From: Prevotella sp.
Lineage (GTDB): Bacteria > Bacteroidota > Bacteroidia > Bacteroidales > Bacteroidaceae
Direction: 5' to 3'
Assembly (NCBI GenBank): GCA_017554105.1
Contig: JAFZIY010000019.1
Span: 109,675 to 173,674, forward strand
DNA length: 64,000 nucleotides
The translations under genes and the position numbers were made by a program. Below are positions 25,033-32,484 of this stretch, piece after piece. The notes under the pieces were generated by a model. That model searched no databases, was not told the origin of the DNA, and worked only from the letters and a program-made list of their open reading frames with translations. Position 1 is the stretch's first letter. Each line of letters starts with the position of its first letter.

Positions 25033-27117
25033 TTATTTGAGAACCTTCTTTCCTCCTATTATATATATACCATGTGCGAGACGGTCGAAGTCGGTACCGA
25101 GATAGCGACCGTCTATGCTGTAGATGCGGCGGCTCTCTGCCTCGCGTTGTGGTGTGATGATGCTGATGCCAGTTGGAGCATCCTTCTCGGCATTGATATC
25201 ATCAAGGAAGAAACGGTTCTCGGTTACCATGAATGTGATGGTGGTAGTGCCTGTTCCTGTCAGTGTCACGGTGCATTCGTTCCATGTCTCGTTATTCAGT
25301 TCAAATGCTTCCTGCGACAGGGTGATGCTTTCGTTAGACGACGACAGCATCATGCTTCCGCCCTCTTGTCCCCAAGGCGCGGCTTTGAATGTCATAGTTG
25401 CAGAACCGTCCACTTCGAACTCTGGTGTCGTGGCGATGCCGGTCTTCTTTTTGGTGCCAAAGCGCGCACATTTATTTCCACCGTATGCCTGTGTCACTTC
25501 CCATCCAGTATTGTCAGGATTGAAGATTGATGTGGCAATGTTATCGCTCCATCGGTCATCGTTACCTCCATTTCCATTACAATTGTCGAATGTCTCCTTG
25601 AAGACAGATTCTCCTTGTGGGGGATCTTCGGGATAAACGTTATTGTTCACGAAGTTGAACTCCACCGTTCCATTACTCTTCTTGGTAATGTTGGTTACCT
25701 CGATGTTCATCAGTTTCGTGCCGTCATTGTTGTTGTTATACAACTTTGCCGCAGGTGTAGTGGTATTAGAGAAACTATTTACTGAACCATTGGGGAACAA
25801 GTCGCCTGATGTGCTGTAACCCGAATAGGAGTTGTCAGCGGCAAAGATGGTGCAGCGCTGGCGCGAGGATGTGTTGTTCACCTGGTTGGATTGCCATACG
25901 TTCTTGTCGTAATCGACGTGCATAATCATCAGTCCGCTACCATCTGCATACAGGTCCCAGCCTTTTTTCTGAATGTTCTGGAAGATGTAATACTCATCCT
26001 TGTGATTGGGGTTGTACATGATATACACATCGCCATAGTCCTCAAGCGACTTCATGCCCGTCACCTGCGTGTCTTCCTTCAGTTCAATAGGCTCTATCCA
26101 TCCGCAGAACATACGCTCATAACCGGTGTAGTTGCATGGTGTGTATCCTCCGTCGTTGTAGCAACCGTAGTCCATCAGCGACCAAGAGTCCATTCCGAAG
26201 TTTGATCCAGAGGGGCGGGTGTCGTAGAAGTCAGGCAGTCCGAGACAATGTGAGAACTCATGACATATCGTGCCCAGACCATTTATCTGGCTGCTGCCAT
26301 TCAACTCGGGACCACAGGCATAGGTGTCGATGTGCACTCCGTCGATGTCGAAGTCGGAGTTGGTCTCGCTCAGTTGCCATTCGTGGGGCCATATGGTGTT
26401 CTTTCCTCCACCGTCTGCCTCGCCCTTGCCGGCATAGATGATATAGACCTGGTCAACACAGCCGTCGCCGTCCCAGTCGTAGTCACCGAAATTCACCTGG
26501 TCGTCAACGAGATTACATGCCTCCACAACCATCTCCTGTGGATACATGTCATCACCTTGTGAGTCGTTCTGACCATAATAGGCATAGTTATTCGACACCG
26601 TCACGGGACCTACAACGTCGAAGGTAAGGTCGAACTGACCATTGCTCTGCGACGTGAAGTAGTCGTGCACCGAACCATTGAAATTGCCATCGCTGTACCC
26701 TTCGGTATTCACGATGTTGTTAAAACGTGACTGGTTGTTGGCTGTATTGAATGTCTTATCGCTGAAGTTAACGAGGATGATGATGCCTTTCTTCTCGCCT
26801 GTGTATGATGTGGGTACACCGAACTCCTTGTGACGTGAAGCGCGGCGCTCATTGCGTGCCTGTCTCTTTGCACCTGCCTTCTTTATAATGACTGACTTGT
26901 CTGCCTGCTCGAATATGTTATCAACAGCCGACTCAACGAACACCCTGCCGTCTTCAGCCTCATAGTAATGTCCGAACTCGTCGCCGCGAAGTTCAGCAAC
27001 GACCGTCGTACCGTCAGTAAGTGTGAGCGTTGTCTTCTGTCCTCTCTTTGCGGGAATGGCAGAGATGGTGAGCGTCGCCAATGTGAGCGACAGTAACAAA
27101 AATATCTTTTTCATCAT
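25033..27117 (-). CDS. Secreted M6-family metalloprotease
   Basis: 694 residues. The signal peptide ends TISA. A short propeptide-like domain (about 20-90, RGDEFGHYYEAEDGR) precedes the catalytic domain, which holds KKGIIILVNFSDKTF and the zinc motif HEFSHCLGLPDFYD (HExxH-x2-G-x2-D). A C-terminal beta-sandwich (about 520-640, VFKETFDNCNGNGG ... TITFMVTENRFFLDDI) resembles 'choice-of-anchor J' or carbohydrate-binding folds. The last 30 residues (YSIDGRY ... HGIYIIGGKKVLK) are the Por-like tail. It is probably exported by type IX secretion. A paralogue lies at 29419-31962. A -7 box lies at 27169-27162. Confidence 0.9.
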   Translation of the reverse strand: MMKKIFLLLSLTLATLTISAIPAKRGQKTTLTLTDGTTVVAELRGDEFGHYYEAEDGRVFVESAVDNIFEQADKSVIIKKAGAKRQARNERRASRHKEFGVPTSYTGEKKGIIILVNFSDKTFNTANNQSRFNNIVNTEGYSDGNFNGSVHDYFTSQSNGQFDLTFDVVGPVTVSNNYAYYGQNDSQGDDMYPQEMVVEACNLVDDQVNFGDYDWDGDGCVDQVYIIYAGKGEADGGGKNTIWPHEWQLSETNSDFDIDGVHIDTYACGPELNGSSQINGLGTICHEFSHCLGLPDFYDTRPSGSNFGMDSWSLMDYGCYNDGGYTPCNYTGYERMFCGWIEPIELKEDTQVTGMKSLEDYGDVYIMYNPNHKDEYYIFQNIQKKGWDLYADGSGLMIMHVDYDKNVWQSNQVNNTSSRQRCTIFAADNSYSGYSTSGDLFPNGSVNSFSNTTTPAAKLYNNNNDGTKLMNIEVTNITKKSNGTVEFNFVNNNVYPEDPPQGESVFKETFDNCNGNGGNDDRWSDNIATSIFNPDNTGWEVTQAYGGNKCARFGTKKKTGIATTPEFEVDGSATMTFKAAPWGQEGGSMMLSSSNESITLSQEAFELNNETWNECTVTLTGTGTTTITFMVTENRFFLDDINAEKDAPTGISIITPQREAESRRIYSIDGRYLGTDFDRLAHGIYIIGGKKVLK

Positions 27118-27161
27118 TATTTTATCCTATTTCGTGTTCTACAATAGTCCTTAACAAGGTG

Positions 27162-27169
27162 CAAAGATA
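27162..27169 (-). promoter_or_regulatory. -7 box of the 25033-27117 protease
   Basis: TATCTTTG on the minus strand, 45 bases before the start codon. Confidence 0.5.
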
Positions 27170-27232
27170 AGTCTTTCCTTTTATAAATATCTGTTTTCTA
27201 TTCGAAAATTATGGATTTATAACGTTTGGGTA

Positions 27233-27306
27233 GACATAATGACATAATGGGTAGACATAAAGACATAAGGGATAAACATAAATGGGAGGACAGAAAGACA
27301 TAAAGA
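27233..27306. repeat. Short irregular GACATAA reiterations
   Basis: GACATAA occurs at 27233, 27241, 27254, 27262 and 27297 in a purine-rich stretch between the WYL gene and the M6 protease. Low-complexity repeat, possibly slippage-prone. Confidence 0.5.
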
Positions 27307-27324
27307 GGGGAGAACAAATTTTTC

Positions 27325-28224
27325 TCAGCCATTGCTCATCGCTGACACTTTCTTACGAAGATATTCCTTGAATCCTTCATCACCTTTCACCTCAATGTCA
27401 TCATAGAGACCGAGAACGAAGCGTCCTATTCCAGCGTAACTGCAAACGGGGAGCCGCAGTAGCCATCGGCGGTCGGGTAGTGCACGGATATACTTCGTGG
27501 CACTGGGATATTCCTCTTTCAGTATATTGAACGACAACGGACCGAGTGTCATCTCAACCTCGTGTTGCACCTCGTCGGAGAACATGAAGATGTCGGTGTA
27601 CATCATGCGATGTCGTTCCTCATTGCCCCATTCGTCATCAAGAACCTCCACATCGCCCATCCTCGACACTTTGAATGTCTTGTTCATTCTTGACAGAGGC
27701 TCATAGCAGCGCACCTCGTTGTTATTGTTCATCAGCATGAACGGTTCAACAAGGCGGTCTTTCTCTGTCTTGCTGTGCGGAGAGTTATAGCGGTGGAGCA
27801 CAACCATGCGTTTGAACTTTATCGCTTTGTGGAGTTCCGAGACGTTATGTGCCGACTGTTCGCGCAACTCATTGTCGGCAAGGATATTGAAATCATAGAA
27901 GCGGTCGAGTTTTCTCATCAGGTTGGCAGTGATGGCGTCACGTTTATTCGAAGCCTCAAGCAGTCGTCTCACGGTGAGCATCTCGTCCTCGGTGAAGTCG
28001 ATGCGCTCTTGCAGTCGTGTGAAGAAGGGCGACTGTCGGTCGATGCTATAGATACTGCCCACTTTCTCTACGATGAAACCGCAGTCGCGGAAGAATTCCA
28101 GATAGTAATAGAAGTTCCTGCGGCTGATGTTCATCCTGTCGCATATCTGTTCCGATGTGTATCCTCTGTTGCCTGCAAGCAATAGCAGGAGGTTCAGTTC
28201 TCTTTCAAGTTTGTCGTGACGCAT
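27325..28224 (-). CDS. WYL-domain transcriptional regulator
   Basis: 299 residues. An N-terminal winged-helix region (residues about 5-60, GYTSEQICDRMNISRRNFYYYLEFF) is followed by a helical linker, a WYL-type SH3-like domain (about 140-215, KAIKFKRMVVLHRYNSPHSKTEKDRLVEPFMLMNNNNEVRCYEPL) and a WCX-like C-terminal domain. WYL proteins usually sense nucleic-acid or nucleotide ligands and control defence or stress genes; the target here is unknown. No defence genes are adjacent. A GTTAGGA-type repeat (28226-28250) abuts the start codon. Confidence 0.88.
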   Translation of the reverse strand: MRHDKLERELNLLLLLAGNRGYTSEQICDRMNISRRNFYYYLEFFRDCGFIVEKVGSIYSIDRQSPFFTRLQERIDFTEDEMLTVRRLLEASNKRDAITANLMRKLDRFYDFNILADNELREQSAHNVSELHKAIKFKRMVVLHRYNSPHSKTEKDRLVEPFMLMNNNNEVRCYEPLSRMNKTFKVSRMGDVEVLDDEWGNEERHRMMYTDIFMFSDEVQHEVEMTLGPLSFNILKEEYPSATKYIRALPDRRWLLRLPVCSYAGIGRFVLGLYDDIEVKGDEGFKEYLRKKVSAMSNG

Positions 28225-28225
28225 T

Positions 28226-28250
28226 GGAGTTAGGAGTTAGAAGTTAAGAG
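28226..28250. repeat. GTTAGGA-type repeat before the WYL gene
   Basis: GGAGTTAGGAGTTAGAAGTT matches the arms of the cassette between nusA and infB, as a single half without a partner arm. It lies directly upstream of the WYL start codon. Confidence 0.7.
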
Positions 28251-28280
28251 GTGGCGATTATGTTTTATAAGTCTGAGCCC

Positions 28281-28913
28281 TTAGAATTCAAACTTCAATT
28301 CCAATTGTCCGTCCCCGAGAAGGTTATAGCTTTTGCGGTGATACGGAGTGATGCCATGTTGCTTTATTGCCTCGCGATGTTTCTTGGTGGGGTAGCCCTT
28401 GTTGCTCTTCCAGTCGTACTGAGGATATTCTTCCGCGAGACGGTCCATGTAATCGTCTCGATAGGTCTTTGCCAATATACTTGCAGCGGCGATGGACAGA
28501 TACTTTGCGTCGCCCTTTACTACGCAGGTGTGCGGTACGGTCTGTCCGTCTTTTGCCTGTGGGTCATGGTAGGGTTTGAACTTGTTGCCATCGACGATAA
28601 TTGCCTCTGGTCGCACCTTTAGTTGGTCGAGTGCTCGGTGCATGGCGAGAATAGAGGCGTTGAGGATGTTTATCTTGTCAATCTCCTCAGGTGTCACGAT
28701 GCCTACAGCCCATGCCACGGCATCGCGCTCTATCTGTTCACGCAGCATTTTACGGCGACGGTCGGTGAGTTGCTTCGAGTCGTTCAGTTCGTCATTTACG
28801 TAATCGGCAGGGAATATCACTGCCGCAGCATACACGCTACCGGCAAGACAACCTCGCCCTGCCTCGTCGCATCCTGCCTCGATAGCACCCTCGTGATAGT
28901 ATTGTTTTAGCAT
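28281..28913 (-). CDS. rnhB: Ribonuclease HII
   Basis: 210 residues, normal length. RNase HII motifs are CDEAGRGCLAGSV with catalytic D16 and E17, DSKQLTDRRR, a central acidic residue in AIIVDGN, and AAASILAKTYRDDYM with GYPTKKH at the C-terminal end. It cuts RNA in RNA/DNA hybrids and single ribonucleotides in DNA. It lies upstream of the WYL gene on the same strand with a gap of 56 bases, so the two may be cotranscribed. Confidence 0.95.
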   Translation of the reverse strand: MLKQYYHEGAIEAGCDEAGRGCLAGSVYAAAVIFPADYVNDELNDSKQLTDRRRKMLREQIERDAVAWAVGIVTPEEIDKINILNASILAMHRALDQLKVRPEAIIVDGNKFKPYHDPQAKDGQTVPHTCVVKGDAKYLSIAAASILAKTYRDDYMDRLAEEYPQYDWKSNKGYPTKKHREAIKQHGITPYHRKSYNLLGDGQLELKFEF

Positions 28914-28975
28914 TTCTATATGTTTTTTTAACTAAAAACGTTGCATTTGTGAACTTATTGTGCACAAACAGTATA

Positions 28976-28983
28976 TATTTTTG
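28976..28983 (+). promoter_or_regulatory. -7 box of the 29008-29289 gene
   Basis: TATTTTTG, 24 bases before the chosen ATG. It lies within the longer upstream reading frame, which argues against a start at 28960. Confidence 0.5.
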
Positions 28984-29007
28984 CAGCAGATAATAAACAA
29001 AAGGACT

Positions 29008-29289
29008 ATGAACAAGACAATGACAACGAGCAGCAACACCATTACAATGGTGGCACTCACAGCAGCAAAGAGAGTAATCAGTGTTTATGACAACATGATG
29101 AATACTGTGACCGATTTCTATAGCAAGCAGTTGGAACGCAGAGTAAACCGCCGACAGACCATCACGCTCCTTGAGGCACAACTCGCCTTCTTCCTCGGTA
29201 TCATGCCAATCGACATGCCGATGATTCTGCGCATCGCCTTCACTGCATGGACGGTGATTGCGGTAAGGAAGTGCAAGAGATGTCTATAA
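29008..29289 (+). CDS. Small basic protein with a C-terminal hydrophobic segment
   Basis: 93 residues from ATG 29008 (MNKTMTTSSNTITMVALTAA). A helical region contains RVISVYDNMMNTVTDFYSKQLERRVNRR, then a hydrophobic stretch (LAFFLGIMPIDMPMILRIAFTAW). It ends KCKRCL. The upstream part of the open frame precedes a probable -7 box. Function is unknown. It is divergent from rnhB and followed by copy C of the palindrome family, whose T-run makes it a good terminator. Confidence 0.65.
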   Translation: MNKTMTTSSNTITMVALTAAKRVISVYDNMMNTVTDFYSKQLERRVNRRQTITLLEAQLAFFLGIMPIDMPMILRIAFTAWTVIAVRKCKRCL

Positions 29290-29334
29290 ACAAAGAATAA
29301 AACGGACTGTACGGACTAATATAAACTACGAATT

Positions 29335-29399
29335 TCACGAATTGTACGAATTGGTTCAAATGAATAATTCGTCTGATTCGTGAAATTCGTAGTCTTTTT
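29335..29399. repeat. ACTACGAATTTCACG palindrome, copy C
   Basis: Left arm from 29335 and right arm ending 29393 pair over about 28 positions with three mismatches, around a 10-base loop. It is followed by CTTTTTT. It lies in the convergent gap between the small protein gene and the second M6 protease. Confidence 0.85.
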
Positions 29400-29418
29400 T
29401 CTTAGTTATATCCGTTGC

Positions 29419-31962
29419 TTAGTGGTTTATCACCTTCTTGCCGTTGATGATAACGATGCCACGGTAGGATGGGTTTACTTTCTGTCCTGAAAGGTTATAC
29501 ATTATGCCATCCTTTTCCCCAACAAATGGTATGTTGCTGATACCTGTGGGAGCTTCTACTTCTGTCGGTGTTTCCAGCATATACAATTCATTTATTATTG
29601 ACCCGTTGAAAACATCTGTTCCATATATCACAGGGAGATCGAAATACTTTCCGTTATAGTTCTTGAGACTGATGCCTGTTACCCCCAACTTGTTGTAATA
29701 TTTTACGCGAAGGTCACCGCTGACAGCATACACCTGCTTGTTGTCAAGAATCAATTGCGCTGATTTCACCAACACATAGTCTGCATAATCAGCTTCTGTA
29801 AGATCTTCCAAATACACTTCACGTGGCTGTACAGTCGGACCAGCTACAATTGTAATGCCTGATGTTGAAGTGTTATCAGTTTCAACAACTATAGGCATAT
29901 TGTTGCTATACCCCAGTTTTGCATAAAAATCTCCGTTGACAATATCGTTACGTGTAACTCCAAGGTTGATGCCGCTTATAATGATGCTTCCCGATGCGTC
30001 CCGTATGTATGTTTGATTGTCTTTGACATACAGCACTTCTGCGTCTTGCAGACTCAATATCACCTCCATCCCTTCATCTGTTGATTTAAATTCGGAAATG
30101 TTGCAGATAGGTGTCTCTATGACAGTAACATTGCACGAGGCTGTGATATTGTTATTGCTTTTTACAGTAATGATACTTGTTCCAAGTGTAAGTGCCTGCA
30201 CACGTCCTTCTTGGTCAACAGTGGCAATGCTTGGATTGCTGCTGGTCCATGTCATTGTGAAGTCTGCATACTCTGGTGTGGGAACAGGATTCAACACTGT
30301 TGACATACCAACACCAATCTTTTTAGATTCCGGCAGTGTTAAGGCTGTCAGTGTTAAAACATCCTCTACTCCAAAAGTAATTATGTTGTTTTCTTCCTTT
30401 ATGTTCTTCAATCCCCAGTTGCTGCTTTTTCCTGCCCACGTCTTCAGCGATGGTGTGGTCTCGTTGTTTATTTCCGTTATTCCGCCCGTGCCAGGGAAGG
30501 GATCGCTGTCAGAGGCGCCAGTGCCGTTCATTGCGCGAATCAACTCAAAATAGTTGTGGTCCGGATTGCAGTTTACCTCGTTGTTCACCCACACGTTGGT
30601 GTTGGTGGAGTCGACGCGCCATATCAGCATGCCGTGTCCTGGCAAGTATTTGTCCCATTGGCTTTTCTGACGGTTCTCTATCATGAAGTATTCCTTGTTC
30701 TGTTTGGTGTTCATCCGCAGTGCCTCGTTGCTGGTGTTCAGTGGGTTCAGGGTATATTCCTTCTCTTCATTGATATAGTTCAGTGTGCCAAGGAATCCCA
30801 GTGTGTATTTCTCGAAGGCATTATATCCTGCAGGTGTACGGCTCTTGTTAAGATAACTTGCTCCCGACATCACGTCCCAGTTGCCTGGGTCATTGCTCAG
30901 TCCGTCGTCCTCATAGTTAGTGTCATAGTGGTCCTCCAGTCCGAGCACATGACTGAACTCATGGCATATCGTGCCGATACCGTCGATGAACGAATACTCA
31001 GGATAATCAGCATACGCCTCATATCCGCCCATCTCCACGCTGCACGCATAGCGTCCGAACTTCATGTTGTCGTATTTCAGTCCGTAATAATATGAATACC
31101 AGGCGAGGTCGCTGGCATACGGCCACAGATAGTTTTGGTCATTGTCTCCGTAGTTGCTGCCGTAACCCGACACGATGAAATAAACCATATCCACCGACCC
31201 GTCGTTGTCAGCGTCATAGTCAGCATAGTTGACATATTGGTTTGCCTTTTGCAATGCTTCCTTAGCAATGGGGTAGAAGTTTGATGTCTTGTGTGCATCG
31301 GTGGTAACATAGCTCACCTGAATAGGTCCTACTACATCGAACGAAGGATCGAAGATGCCGTTGGAGTTGTCGTAGTAATAGTCTCTCACGCTTCCCGTGC
31401 ATGCGTTGAATGTTGTGCCGTTCTCGTCATAATAGCCGTTGTAGTCGGGAGTGTTAGCCATATTGTTGTAGAACTCATTGGCATCGCTGCGCTGGAATGG
31501 ACGGTCTGAATACTCCACGAGGATGATAAGTCCCTTGAAATTGCTGTAGTCGTATCCCGAGGCGCTCAACCCCTTCTTCACGTCCTTTTTCTGAAGCGAC
31601 TTTGCGCGCTGCTTGAACTGCTGTTGCTCAGCGGTCATGTCAGCATGCTGCATCTTCGCCTGCGTAGCGAGGAATGTCTTTTCCTTGACATCACGTTTCT
31701 CTGTGTCATGAGCCACGATGTCTGTCGCTGTCATAATGCCGTTCTGCTTCACGGCATAACAGTAGTATCCATACTTGTTCTTCTCCACGGTGTAGCCATC
31801 GGCTGTCGTTGTGAAACTCATGAACTCGTCGCCGTGAAGGCGGATGGTGACGGTACTGCCGTCTGGTTGTTTCACACTTATGGCTCCTTTGTATGCAGGT
31901 ACGGCCATTGCCGAGCATATACTCATCAGGAAAGACAATAATAGTAGAATTGTTCTGTTCAT
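29419..31962 (-). CDS. Secreted M6-family metalloprotease with Ig-like domain
   Basis: 847 residues from ATG 31962 (MNRTILLLLSFLMSICSAMA). A longer frame start at 32031 lies upstream of the promoter and is rejected. The propeptide-like part has RLHGDEFMSFTTTADGYTVE. The catalytic domain has FKGLIILVEYSDRPF and zinc motif HEFSHVLGLEDHYD. A BIG2-like Ig domain follows (about 530-615, GVGMSTVLNPVPTPEYADF ... NITASCNVTVIE), then an OB-like domain and the Por-type tail (YNLSGQKV ... GIVIINGKKVINH). It is a paralogue of the protease at 25033-27117 but has a different C-terminal module. Own promoter at 32020-31990. Confidence 0.9.
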   Translation of the reverse strand: MNRTILLLLSFLMSICSAMAVPAYKGAISVKQPDGSTVTIRLHGDEFMSFTTTADGYTVEKNKYGYYCYAVKQNGIMTATDIVAHDTEKRDVKEKTFLATQAKMQHADMTAEQQQFKQRAKSLQKKDVKKGLSASGYDYSNFKGLIILVEYSDRPFQRSDANEFYNNMANTPDYNGYYDENGTTFNACTGSVRDYYYDNSNGIFDPSFDVVGPIQVSYVTTDAHKTSNFYPIAKEALQKANQYVNYADYDADNDGSVDMVYFIVSGYGSNYGDNDQNYLWPYASDLAWYSYYYGLKYDNMKFGRYACSVEMGGYEAYADYPEYSFIDGIGTICHEFSHVLGLEDHYDTNYEDDGLSNDPGNWDVMSGASYLNKSRTPAGYNAFEKYTLGFLGTLNYINEEKEYTLNPLNTSNEALRMNTKQNKEYFMIENRQKSQWDKYLPGHGMLIWRVDSTNTNVWVNNEVNCNPDHNYFELIRAMNGTGASDSDPFPGTGGITEINNETTPSLKTWAGKSSNWGLKNIKEENNIITFGVEDVLTLTALTLPESKKIGVGMSTVLNPVPTPEYADFTMTWTSSNPSIATVDQEGRVQALTLGTSIITVKSNNNITASCNVTVIETPICNISEFKSTDEGMEVILSLQDAEVLYVKDNQTYIRDASGSIIISGINLGVTRNDIVNGDFYAKLGYSNNMPIVVETDNTSTSGITIVAGPTVQPREVYLEDLTEADYADYVLVKSAQLILDNKQVYAVSGDLRVKYYNKLGVTGISLKNYNGKYFDLPVIYGTDVFNGSIINELYMLETPTEVEAPTGISNIPFVGEKDGIMYNLSGQKVNPSYRGIVIINGKKVINH

Positions 31963-31989
31963 TTTTGTATTCTCATTTATATTTGTGGG

Positions 31990-32020
31990 CAAAGATACGA
32001 AGAAACACTTAGATATGCAA
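31990..32020 (-). promoter_or_regulatory. Promoter of the 29419-31962 protease
   Basis: TTG at 32020-32018 and TATCTTTG at 31997-31990 on the minus strand, 20 bases apart. Confidence 0.75.
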
Positions 32021-32097
32021 AATATAAACACTTTTTAAAGATTAACCATGTCAACCATTCTCAGATAATCCCCCACCAATTATAATGTTATGATACA

Positions 32098-32142
32098 GGG
32101 GATTCCCCTACCATCGCGGGGGAGGGACAGGGGTGGGGTCGG
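32098..32142. repeat. GC-rich palindromic repeat, copy 6
   Basis: GGGGATTCCCC, then CGCGGGGGAGGGACAGGGGT and GGGGTCGG. It resembles the suf-operon copies but is more diverged and lies outside genes. CCCCCACC at 32069-32076 may be its other edge. Confidence 0.55.
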
Positions 32143-32217
32143 TGTTTTTATGTCCGATTGATGCCACTTTTAAACACGTTTTGTAACCTGTTGGTTTCCA
32201 ACTGGATACAAATAGGG

Positions 32218-32305
32218 TAACAAAGTTAATAACTTTGTTGAACTATCTTAATAACTTTGTTGAACAAAGTTAATAACATTGTTGAACAATCTTAATAATA
32301 TTGTT
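32218..32305. repeat. 22-bp tandem repeat, four units
   Basis: Four adjoining 22-bp units (32218-32239, 32240-32261, 32262-32283, 32284-32305) of the form GAACAA-xx-TTAATAA-xx-TTGTT. Each is nearly palindromic. The same repeat with three units lies at 16146-16211. Confidence 0.85.
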
Positions 32306-32420
32306 CAGCAGTTTGACATTAGTTGGGTGATGAATGTTGGCTTTTGGGTATTTCCGTAGTTATATAAGAAATAACATTCGATGTTTTTTTGTTTCTTTTG
32401 AGTGACGTGGCGACGGAAAA

Positions 32421-32455
32421 AAATCGAGGAGCCTCAGTAGACTCCCCGACTTTTT
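32421..32455. terminator. Terminator of the SusCD operon
   Basis: A 9-bp stem (32425-32433 with 32440-32448) has a 6-base loop; on the minus strand it reads CGGGGAGTC...GGCTCCTCG followed by ATTTTTTT. The plus side also has TTTTT. Confidence 0.8.
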
Positions 32456-32484
32456 ATTATTTTCGTTATCGTTATCGTTGTGGA

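Larger units (their letters stand above)
32021..32416. other. Gene-free spacer with two repeat families
   Basis: About 400 bases between the M6 protease promoter and the terminator of the SusCD operon hold no credible gene. They contain a GC-rich repeat (32098-32142) and four 22-bp tandem units (32218-32305). Confidence 0.7.

Noticed and set aside
27325-28224. WYL protein as marker of a defence island
   Set aside because: Neighbours are rnhB, proteases and small proteins; no restriction, toxin-antitoxin or other defence gene is seen.
32218-32305. Possible CRISPR array
   Set aside because: The 22-bp units adjoin without spacers and no cas genes are present.
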